The notes under the pieces: model-generated
What the model saw: the letters and a program-made list of their open reading frames with translations, nothing else
Told to the model about the DNA's origin: nothing
Database searches by the model: none
Made by a program: the position numbers and the translations under genes
Part shown: positions 1 through 4,693 of the stretch, piece after piece
How positions within the stretch are numbered: the stretch's first letter is position 1
Layout: every line of letters begins with the position of its first letter
Assembly (NCBI GenBank): GCA_964568355.1
Contig: CAZMRK010000762.1
Location: 1 to 7,656, forward strand
DNA from: JAJPJX01 sp964568355
GTDB lineage: Bacteria > Acidobacteriota > Terriglobia > Bryobacterales > Bryobacteraceae
Reading direction: 5' to 3'
Length of the DNA: 7,656 nucleotides

Positions 1-135
1 GAACGGCTGGCCGGTCTTGGATCCATCGGCCAGGCCGACGAAATTCGCCACCGTCCGCGGTGCCTGATCCTCGTACAACCGGATCTTGAAACTTCCTTCG
101 GTGGTGTCGAATACGGCGAACAATTCGTTAGGCAT
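1..135 (-). CDS. ppiB: Cyclophilin-type peptidyl-prolyl cis-trans isomerase, N-terminal part only
   Basis: Translating the minus strand from the ATG at 135 gives 45 residues before the window ends, starting MPNELFAVFDTTEGSFKIRL. The segment YEDQAPRTVANFVGLADG matches the first strands and helix of cyclophilins (pattern: L-x-x-x-x-A-P-x-T-V-x-N-F-x-x-L). Cyclophilins catalyse cis-trans isomerisation of peptide bonds before proline and assist folding. No signal peptide is visible at this start, so the cytoplasmic PpiB type is more likely than the periplasmic PpiA type. The catalytic arginine/phenylalanine region (FHR-x-I-x-x-F) lies beyond the edge and cannot be checked. The gene follows rnhA on the same strand after 33 bp. 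A purine-rich AGGGGA lies just before the ATG, and an extended -10-like sequence is a few bases further upstream, so it may have its own promoter. Family assignment is firm; the symbol is by family resemblance. Confidence 0.88.
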   Translation of the reverse strand, partial: MPNELFAVFDTTEGSFKIRLYEDQAPRTVANFVGLADGSKTGQPF

Positions 136-144
136 CGTCCCCTG

Positions 145-153
145 ATTGTACCA
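145..153 (-). promoter_or_regulatory. Extended -10-like element upstream of the cyclophilin gene
   Basis: On the minus strand this reads TGGTACAAT, a TGn-type extended -10 with a good -10 hexamer (TACAAT, 150-145). It lies in the 33-bp gap after rnhA, nine bases before the cyclophilin ATG. No convincing -35 hexamer is present at a 16-18 base spacing, as is tolerated for extended -10 promoters. If it is used, transcription would start within a few bases of the ATG, giving a very short leader or none. This is a motif reading only. Confidence 0.38.
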
Positions 154-168
154 GGGTCGGCGCGGCGG

Positions 169-645
169 CTATCGGCTCGAAATCTGCTCCGTCGCCGCCC
201 GCTGCGCCAGTTCGTCGCAGCGGTTGTTGTCCACGTGCGAAGCGTGGCCTTTGGTCCAGCTCCAGGTCACCTTGTGCCGCGCCACCTGGCGGTCGAGTTC
301 CTGCCAGAGATCCTGGTTGATCACCGGCTTTTTCTCCGCCGTCATCCAGTTGCGCCGCTTCCAGTTGTGGATCCAGGTGGTGATACCGTTCTTCAAGTAC
401 TCGGAATCGGTGATCACCTCCACCTCGCAGCCTTCTTTGAGCGCCCGCAGCCCTTCAATGGCGGCTTTCAACTCCATGCGATTGTTGGTGGTGTGCGGTT
501 CGGAGCCGTAGATCTCCCGCTCGCGCTCCTTGTAGCGCAGGATGGCGGCCCATCCGCCTTTACCGGGATTGCCTTTGCAGGACCCATCGGTAATCAATTT
601 GACTTTCTTCAAAGCCTGGTTTTTTAAAGCCTGGTTCTCGGTCAC
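169..645 (-). CDS. rnhA: Ribonuclease HI
   Basis: A 158-residue protein covering the whole RNase H type 1 fold. RNase HI cuts the RNA strand of RNA:DNA hybrids (R-loops, Okazaki primers) using two metal ions in the cytoplasm. All active-site residues are visible: D20 in ITDGSCKGNPG, E58 in NNRMELKAAIEGL, D80 in ITDSEYL, H134 in WTKGHASH and D144 in NNRCDELA. Each is offset by exactly ten from the E. coli enzyme (D10, E48, D70, H124, D134). The basic W-rich handle (WIHNWKRRNWMTAEKKPVIN, about 91-110) is also present. The only in-frame start that keeps the whole open frame is GTG at 645, with a weak GGAAG-type site some 15 bases upstream; an in-frame stop lies at 676-678. The ten extra N-terminal residues contain a tandem NQALK repeat. 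A TTG at 612-610 would instead give an E. coli-like N-terminus. dusB ends 73 bp upstream on the same strand. Confidence 0.96.
   Translation of the reverse strand: MTENQALKNQALKKVKLITDGSCKGNPGKGGWAAILRYKEREREIYGSEPHTTNNRMELKAAIEGLRALKEGCEVEVITDSEYLKNGITTWIHNWKRRNWMTAEKKPVINQDLWQELDRQVARHKVTWSWTKGHASHVDNNRCDELAQRAATEQISSR
607..636 (-). repeat. 15-bp tandem duplication in the 5' end of rnhA
   Basis: Two adjacent 15-base units (636-622 and 621-607 on the minus strand) each encode Asn-Gln-Ala-Leu-Lys. They differ at two third-codon positions (TTA AAA versus TTG AAG). The duplication falls in the N-terminal extension before the first beta strand of RNase HI, so it should not disturb the fold. A slippage origin is the simplest explanation. 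If translation starts at the TTG inside the second unit, the repeat is leader sequence instead. Confidence 0.85.
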
Positions 646-718
646 AGAATTCGTATCTTCACTTCCCGGCGCCCCTCAGCCATTGAACCACCACCATCAG
701 CAGGCAGTCCTCTCCTGC

Positions 719-1735
719 TTATGAAACGAAAACAGCCTCTCTCTGCCGGTTGAAAAACGCATCTACCAGGTCCAGGATCTCCCGCCCCTCCGTGGCATGA
801 TAGATCCCGGCCCGCAGCTTGGCACCGTGCGTGACCCCGTGCGTGAAGTACGTGGCGAACTGCTTCATTTTGCCGACTGTATCCGGCTCCTGCCGCTCCA
901 GCAGCATGGCGTAATAGGTGCGCATCATCTCATAGCGGTCGCCGTCGCCCGGCTGATCGTAGGCGCCGGTGGCCAGATATTGCTCGATCTGGCGGAAGAT
1001 CCACGGATTCGAGGAAGCCGCCCGCCCGATCATGACCGCGTCGCAATTCGTTTCCCGCGCCATGCGCACCGCGTCTTCCGGCGTATTGATGTCGCCGTTG
1101 CCGATCACCGGAATGCGCACGGCCGCCTTCACTTCGGCGATGCGCGTCCAGTCGGCCTTGCCGCTGTAACCCTGCTCGCGCGTGCGCGGATGCAGCGCCA
1201 CCGCCTGTAAGCCGCAATCCTCGGCCAGGCGCGCCAGGCGCACCGCCACCAGTTCCTGATCGTTCCAGCCGGCGCGAAACTTCATGGTGAACGGAATCGT
1301 GATCGCCGCCCGCACCGCGCGCAGCAATCGCTCCACCAGCGGCAGGTCGCGCAGCAGTCCGGAGCCTCCGTTGCACTTCACCACTTTATTGACCGGGCAG
1401 CCGAAATTCAAATCCAGGATGTCGAACCCCAGATCCTGGCAGACCCGCGCCGCATCCGCCATCACCTCCGGATCCGCTCCGAAAAGCTGTGCGGAGATGG
1501 GATGCTCATCCGGCTCGAAAGCCAGGTACTTGAGCGTGCGCGACGGTTTCCGCCCTCCCATGGACGCACGAACGCCGTGAGAACTGGTAAATTCGGTCAT
1601 GATCAGCCCGCACCCGCCCAAGCCGCGAATGAACCGGCGGAACACGGTATCGGTCACACCGGCCATGGGCGCCAGTACGGTGGCGGGCGCGATCCGCACC
1701 GGTCCGATCGAAAAGCTCTGGGGAAACTGGATCAT
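719..1735 (-). CDS. dusB: tRNA-dihydrouridine synthase, DusB-type
   Basis: A full-length 338-residue FMN-dependent enzyme that reduces uridine to dihydrouridine in the D-loop of tRNA, using NADPH. Hallmarks in order: LAPMAGVTDTVFRR (21-34, FMN-binding start of the TIM barrel), LDLNFGCPVNKV (107-118) with catalytic C113, GGSGLL (123-128), MKFRAGW (151-157) with FMN-contacting K152, LHPRTREQGYSGKADW (181-196) with H182, VIGNGDI (210-216) and MIGRAASSNPWIFRQI (235-250). The C-terminal helical domain that reads the tRNA follows (about 255-330). The GCPVNKVVK signature and the length fit the bacterial DusB group; DusA and DusC differ around the catalytic loop, so the subtype is likely but not certain. 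Start is ATG at 1735, preceded by AAAGG only two bases away and by a perfect 27-bp inverted repeat. It is divergent from the gene at 1827 and is followed on the same strand by rnhA. Confidence 0.95.
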   Translation of the reverse strand: MIQFPQSFSIGPVRIAPATVLAPMAGVTDTVFRRFIRGLGGCGLIMTEFTSSHGVRASMGGRKPSRTLKYLAFEPDEHPISAQLFGADPEVMADAARVCQDLGFDILDLNFGCPVNKVVKCNGGSGLLRDLPLVERLLRAVRAAITIPFTMKFRAGWNDQELVAVRLARLAEDCGLQAVALHPRTREQGYSGKADWTRIAEVKAAVRIPVIGNGDINTPEDAVRMARETNCDAVMIGRAASSNPWIFRQIEQYLATGAYDQPGDGDRYEMMRTYYAMLLERQEPDTVGKMKQFATYFTHGVTHGAKLRAGIYHATEGREILDLVDAFFNRQREAVFVS

Positions 1736-1742
1736 GGCCTTT

Positions 1743-1769
1743 ATATTTCTTCATTTTACGAAGAAATAT
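1743..1769. promoter_or_regulatory. Perfect AT-rich inverted repeat in the divergent intergenic region
   Basis: ATATTTCTTC (1743-1752) and GAAGAAATAT (1760-1769) are exact reverse complements separated by a 7-base spacer (ATTTTAC). The element is AT-rich inside GC-rich DNA and lies 8 to 34 bases upstream of the dusB start codon. It is also 58-84 bases upstream of the divergent gene at 1827. It could be an operator for a dimeric regulator of one or both genes, or a hairpin in the dusB leader that affects access to the AAAGG site. On the minus strand its outer arm contributes most of a TATAAA sequence (1745-1740), so it may also overlap a -10 region. The structure is directly seen; the function is inferred. 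Confidence 0.72.
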
Positions 1770-1810
1770 CGGAGAAACGAAAGTCCCCGGTCCTTCGTCC
1801 GATGCTAACA

Positions 1811-1816
1811 GAGGAG
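1811..1816 (+). promoter_or_regulatory. Shine-Dalgarno site for the gene at 1827
   Basis: GAGGAG lies ten bases before the ATG at 1827 within a purine-rich run (AGAGGAGAG). It is the only strong, canonically placed ribosome-binding site among the plus-strand genes here. It supports 1827 as the true start. Confidence 0.75.
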
Positions 1817-1826
1817 AGCGAACGAC

Positions 1827-2777
1827 ATGAAACCCGTGCAAATGGGACTTCTGGTGCTCGCCGGAGCGTTAGCTGGAGTCATCTATATGAAGGTGGCGCA
1901 GCGGCCCCAGCCGGTAGCAGTCACCGCGCCTGCTCCGGTCCCCGCCACTCCGGCCATCACACCTGCACCCGCACCGCCGGTGGAGGCGGCAGCGCCTTCC
2001 CCGTTCCCGGAGAAGCAGGCGGTGAAGAAAGCCGAACCCTCCAAACGCCAGGCAACCAGCCGGCCTCCGAAACGCGAGCCGGTTACAATAGCTCAGAACC
2101 AGCCTCCTGCAGCCGAGCCGCAGCCCGCGGCCGCGCCGCAACCGGAGCCCGCGCAGCAGGCGCCCGCTCCCGCTCCTGCCCCAGCCCCGGAGCAGGCTCA
2201 ACCGGCGCCGCAGCCGGTCCAGCCACCCCCTCCACCTCCGCCGCCACCCACGGTCACGCTCAATGCCGGGACCATTCTGTCCGTGCGTCTGGTCGAAGGG
2301 CTTTCGAGTGATCGCAACCAGCCGGGCGACACCTTCTCCGCTACGCTCGATACACCGCTGGTAGTGGATGGCTTCGTCATCGCCGAACGCGGCGCTCGCG
2401 TGGAAGGCCGCGTAGTGGATTCCGCCAAAGCCGGCCGCGTCAAAGGCACCTCTTCCCTGGGCGTGGTGCTAACCCGTCTGCATACTTCCGACGGCCAGCA
2501 CATCGCCATCAAGACCGACACATTTACCCGCCAGGGCGCGCAGTCGCGCGGTAGCGATGCTGCCAAAGTGGGCGGAGCGGCCGCGGTTGGCGCCATTATC
2601 GGCGCTATCGCCGGCGGAGGTAAGGGCGCCGCGATCGGAGCCGGCGCGGGCGGAGCCGCGGGTACCGGCGGCGTGCTGCTCACGCGCGGCAAGCCGGCCG
2701 TGCTGCCCAGTGAAACCCACCTGAATTTCCGCCTGAGCGAACCGGTCACCCTCACGGAACGCCCCGGCCGAGGCTAA
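1827..2777 (+). CDS. Membrane-anchored proline-rich protein with VirB10/TrbI-like C-terminal organisation, function unknown
   Basis: A 316-residue protein that I cannot assign to a named family. Residues 1-6 are a short N-tail; 7-20 (GLLVLAGALAGVIY) form one membrane anchor. Residues 28-141 are a Pro/Ala/Gln-rich linker ending in nine consecutive prolines (133-141). Residues 142-236 look like a beta-rich domain (TLNAGTILSVRLVEGLSSD; IAERGARVEGRVVDS; LGVVLTRLHTSDGQHIAIKT). Residues 246-285 are a glycine-zipper-like hydrophobic hairpin (VGGAAAVGAIIGAIAGGGKG) and 291-309 are a final strand (LPSETHLNFRLSEPVTL). This layout (inner-membrane anchor, proline-rich periplasm-spanning linker, beta domain, hydrophobic antenna, terminal strand) parallels VirB10/TrbI of type IV secretion, but the protein stands alone with no other secretion gene nearby. 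Alternatively it is a TonB-like or glycine-zipper envelope stress protein. A GAGGAG site supports the start. It is divergent from dusB. Confidence 0.8.
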   Translation: MKPVQMGLLVLAGALAGVIYMKVAQRPQPVAVTAPAPVPATPAITPAPAPPVEAAAPSPFPEKQAVKKAEPSKRQATSRPPKREPVTIAQNQPPAAEPQPAAAPQPEPAQQAPAPAPAPAPEQAQPAPQPVQPPPPPPPPPTVTLNAGTILSVRLVEGLSSDRNQPGDTFSATLDTPLVVDGFVIAERGARVEGRVVDSAKAGRVKGTSSLGVVLTRLHTSDGQHIAIKTDTFTRQGAQSRGSDAAKVGGAAAVGAIIGAIAGGGKGAAIGAGAGGAAGTGGVLLTRGKPAVLPSETHLNFRLSEPVTLTERPGRG

Positions 2778-2781
2778 CACT

Positions 2782-2827
2782 GTAGCGCCCGCTTCAGCGG
2801 GCAGCAGCAACACTCGTGTCGCTGTCC
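2782..2827 (+). repeat. Double-hairpin intergenic repeat, copy 1
   Basis: This 46-base element begins GTAGCGCCCGCTTCAGCGGG and folds into two hairpins. The first is GCCCGC (2787-2792), loop TTCA, GCGGGC (2797-2802). The second pairs 2805-2812 with 2817-2824 around a 4-base loop, with one A-C mismatch. It aligns to the element at 6776-6822 with six substitutions and one single-base gap. It sits just after the stop of the 1827 gene. It resembles REP-type elements (short, palindromic, between genes); no transposase is present in the window. Confidence 0.82.
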
Positions 2828-2831
2828 TTTT
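2805..2831 (+). terminator. Possible transcription terminator formed by the second hairpin of repeat copy 1
   Basis: The second hairpin of the repeat (2805-2824) is followed within four bases by four thymines (2828-2831). That is a weak match to an intrinsic terminator, placed 28 bases after the stop codon at 2775-2777. The stem contains a mismatch and the T-tract is short, so termination may be partial. Confidence 0.35.
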
Positions 2832-2835
2832 GCGA

Positions 2836-2841
2836 TACAAT
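2836..2841 (+). promoter_or_regulatory. -10-like hexamer next to the aminotransferase start
   Basis: TACAAT lies eight bases before the ATG at 2850, with no Shine-Dalgarno-like purines in between (TCACTCCC). A start of transcription at or next to the ATG would give a leaderless messenger. No clear -35 hexamer is visible at 16-18 bases; that position falls inside the intergenic repeat. Motif reading only. Confidence 0.4.
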
Positions 2842-2849
2842 TCACTCCC

Positions 2850-4103
2850 ATGAGCTCCAGTCGTCGCGATTTTCTCCGCGCGGCAGCCACCCTGCCCGCC
2901 AGTTGGACTGCTTTTTCCACCGCTCTCCACGCCGCGAGCTCCACTTTGCCTGACGCCGGCAGCGAAGCCTATTGGCAACTGGTCCAGCGTCAGTTCCCGC
3001 TCCAGCCCAGCCTGATCTATCTCAATGCGGCCAACGTGTGTCCCGCTTCCCGCCCCGTTCTGGACCGGCACCTGGAGTACCTGCGCGACTTCCACTCCAA
3101 TCCGTCCTTCCAGAACCGCGAGAAGTACGTGCCCATGCGCGAATCCCTGCGCGCCAAAGTCGCCGGCATGCTGCGCGTCTCGGCAGACGAGATCGCGGTC
3201 ACGCGCAACACCAGCGAAGGCAGCAACATCATCGTTAAAGGAGTAGACCTCAAGGCCGGCGACGAGGTTCTGATTACCGCGCACAATCACCCCTCCAACA
3301 ATGACTCCTGGAAGGTGCGCGCGCGCCGCGAAGGCTTTGTAGTCAAAAGCCTGCCGGTCGAGATCCCCGCGCCCGGCAAGGACGCGCTGCTCTCCGCTTT
3401 TGAAAAGGCCATTACCCCACGCACGAAGGTGATCGCGGTAACTCATCTGACCAGCACCACCGGAATCCTCTATCCTGCCCGCGAGATCGCCGAACTGGCC
3501 CGCCGGCGTGGCATCTATATGCACCTGGACGGCGCGCAGACCTTCGGCGCGCTGGATGTCAACCTCCAGGAAATCGGCTGCGATTCCTATTCCGCCAGCG
3601 CCCACAAGTGGCTGATGGGGCCGCTCGAAGCCGGCATTCTCTATGTCAAGGCCGAGCGCATTCCGCAGATCTGGCCTTCCATCGTCACCGCCGGATGGGC
3701 CGAGAATCTGAAGGGCGCGCGCAAGTTCGAAGTCTTCGGACAACGCGACGATCCGCGCGTGGTGGCGCTTGAAGCCGCCATCGATTTCATCCAGATGATC
3801 GGTATGACCAAGGTGGAAGCGCGTATGCGCGCTCTCTCCCTGCGCGCCAAGCAGGGTCTGGCCGGCATTTCCCAGGTGCAACTGAAAACCAACCTGGAGC
3901 CGGAGCTTTCCGGCGGTGTCGTCAAGTTCCGCTATCGCAACCGGCCCACGCAGCAAGCCTACAACGAGCTCTGGACGCGCCATCGCCTGGCCCTTGCCAT
4001 CACTGCTTCCGGCGACGCGGAGGGCTTGCGCATCTCGCCGCAGATTTACAACTCCTTCGACGAGATCGATCGCGCCCTGGAAGCCATCCGCGAGTTGGCC
4101 TGA
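2850..4103 (+). CDS. Tat-exported class V aminotransferase, isopenicillin N epimerase-like
   Basis: A 417-residue PLP enzyme of fold type I. The N-terminus MSSSRRDFLRAAATLPASW carries a twin-arginine signal (SRRDFLR, 4-10) with a hydrophobic stretch and likely cleavage near residues 28-29 (ALHAA), so the folded, PLP-loaded enzyme should be exported. Class V motifs: YLNAANVCPAS (57-67, substrate entry), TRNTSEGSN (118-126, phosphate binding), AHNHPSNNDSW (144-154), TSTTG (201-205), HLDGAQTFG (225-233) with D227 for the pyridine nitrogen, and SASAHKWLMGP (248-258) with PLP-binding K253. The C-terminal small domain (about 285-417) ends with a family-typical GLRISPQIYNS (392-402). Relatives include isopenicillin N epimerase (CefD) and cysteine desulfurases; no beta-lactam genes are nearby, so the true substrate is unknown. 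The Tat motif fixes the ATG. Its stop overlaps the yjbQ start by one base. Confidence 0.93.
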   Translation: MSSSRRDFLRAAATLPASWTAFSTALHAASSTLPDAGSEAYWQLVQRQFPLQPSLIYLNAANVCPASRPVLDRHLEYLRDFHSNPSFQNREKYVPMRESLRAKVAGMLRVSADEIAVTRNTSEGSNIIVKGVDLKAGDEVLITAHNHPSNNDSWKVRARREGFVVKSLPVEIPAPGKDALLSAFEKAITPRTKVIAVTHLTSTTGILYPAREIAELARRRGIYMHLDGAQTFGALDVNLQEIGCDSYSASAHKWLMGPLEAGILYVKAERIPQIWPSIVTAGWAENLKGARKFEVFGQRDDPRVVALEAAIDFIQMIGMTKVEARMRALSLRAKQGLAGISQVQLKTNLEPELSGGVVKFRYRNRPTQQAYNELWTRHRLALAITASGDAEGLRISPQIYNSFDEIDRALEAIRELA

Positions 4104-4516
4104 TGCGCTTTCATACCGAGTACCTCACGTTTCGCACGGAAAAGCATCGCGAGTACATCAACATTACGCAGGACGTCGAGACCGCCCTCCGCAAGAGCGG
4201 CATTCAGGAAGGCATGATCCTGGTCTCCGCGATGCACATCACCGCGGGCGTGTGGGTGAATGACGCCGAAGACGGTCTGCTGGCCGATATCGATGAGTGG
4301 CTGGAGAAACTGGCACCCTTCCGGCGCGACTACCGCCATCACCGCACCGGTGAAACCAACGGCGATTCCCACTTGAAGAGCCTGCTCGTGCACCACGAGG
4401 TCATCGTTCCGGTAACCAAGGGCAAGCTCGACCTGGGTCCCTGGCAGCAAGTCTACTACGCGGAGTTCGACGGCCAGCGCAGCAAGCGAGTCATCATCAA
4501 GGTAATGGGCGAGTAA
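4103..4516 (+). CDS. yjbQ: YjbQ/UPF0047 family protein (secondary thiamine-phosphate synthase family)
   Basis: A 137-residue protein, the usual length for this single-domain family. Family features seen: an N-terminal beta region (TEYLTFRT), SAMHITAGVWVNDAEDGLL (42-60) with conserved H45, DIDEWLEKLAP (62-72), then DYRHH (76-80), H90 in the GDSHLKSLL segment, HHEVIVPVTKGKLDLGPWQQ (97-116), and the C-terminal YYAEFDGQRSKRVIIKVMGE. The histidines line the conserved metal-binding cleft known in family structures. Some members show weak thiamine-phosphate synthase activity in vitro or rescue thiE mutants; the physiological role is unsettled. There is no signal peptide, so it is cytoplasmic. The ATG shares a base with the aminotransferase stop (TGATG at 4101-4105) and no independent ribosome-binding site is visible, so translation is probably coupled. 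Confidence 0.93.
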   Translation: MRFHTEYLTFRTEKHREYINITQDVETALRKSGIQEGMILVSAMHITAGVWVNDAEDGLLADIDEWLEKLAPFRRDYRHHRTGETNGDSHLKSLLVHHEVIVPVTKGKLDLGPWQQVYYAEFDGQRSKRVIIKVMGE

Positions 4517-4567
4517 AGCGCCCCCGCGCGCGGTTCCGCACCACGATTTCGCCACCGCAAAGCCGTT

Positions 4568-4595
4568 ACTGAGCCGCGACCGTAAGGGAGCGGTC
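4568..4595 (+). repeat. 28-bp intergenic repeat, family 2, copy 1
   Basis: The element begins ACTGAGCCGCGACCGTAAGG and contains a short stem GACCG (4578-4582) with CGGTC (4591-4595) around TAAGGGAG. A copy with four substitutions lies in inverse orientation at 6731-6758. It occupies the middle of the 177-bp gap between yjbQ and the DUF4139 gene; the rest of that gap shows no gene. It looks like a dispersed palindromic element, unrelated in sequence to the double-hairpin repeat. Confidence 0.75.
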
Positions 4596-4655
4596 ACCCA
4601 CTCTGAAAGGAAACTTCGCCTCGCGGCATTTCCCGGCTGGAGGAAAGCCCGCCGC

Positions 4656-4670
4656 GGGAACTCGGTTCCC
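4656..4670. repeat. Short perfect hairpin upstream of the DUF4139 gene
   Basis: GGGAAC and GTTCCC are exact reverse complements separated by TCG. The hairpin is 24 bases before the ATG at 4694 and has no following T-run, so it is not an obvious terminator. It could be a leader hairpin or an operator half-site pair; a six-base stem in GC-rich DNA may also be chance. Confidence 0.4.
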
Positions 4671-4693
4671 CTGGCGCCGTCTAACTAATTGCC

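Noticed and set aside
699..719. AGCAGG and CCTGCT stem at the end of dusB as a terminator
   Set aside because: Six pairs with a nine-base loop, overlapping the stop codon, with no T-run on the minus strand. Too weak to call.
1502..2311. Plus-strand frame of 269 codons across the dusB start and the 1827 gene
   Set aside because: It overlaps dusB antisense and reads the 1827 gene out of frame. The product is a low-complexity Ala/Gly/Arg/Ser sequence without family motifs.
2469..3983. Long open frame of 504 codons on the minus strand across the 1827 gene and the aminotransferase
   Set aside because: It runs antisense to two well-supported genes. Its sequence is rich in Gly, Ala, Arg and Leu with no recognisable motif. 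Such frames are expected opposite GC-rich coding DNA.
4103..4516. Calling the YjbQ protein a true thiamine-phosphate synthase (ThiE)
   Set aside because: The sequence matches UPF0047/YjbQ, not the ThiE TIM barrel. The activity reported for the family is weak and secondary, so no pathway role is claimed.
4638..4660. GGAGGAAAGCCCGCC, resembling the conserved GAGGAAAGTCC of RNase P RNA
   Set aside because: The gap is only 177 bases, too short for a bacterial RNase P RNA, and the other conserved core elements are absent. Treated as chance similarity.
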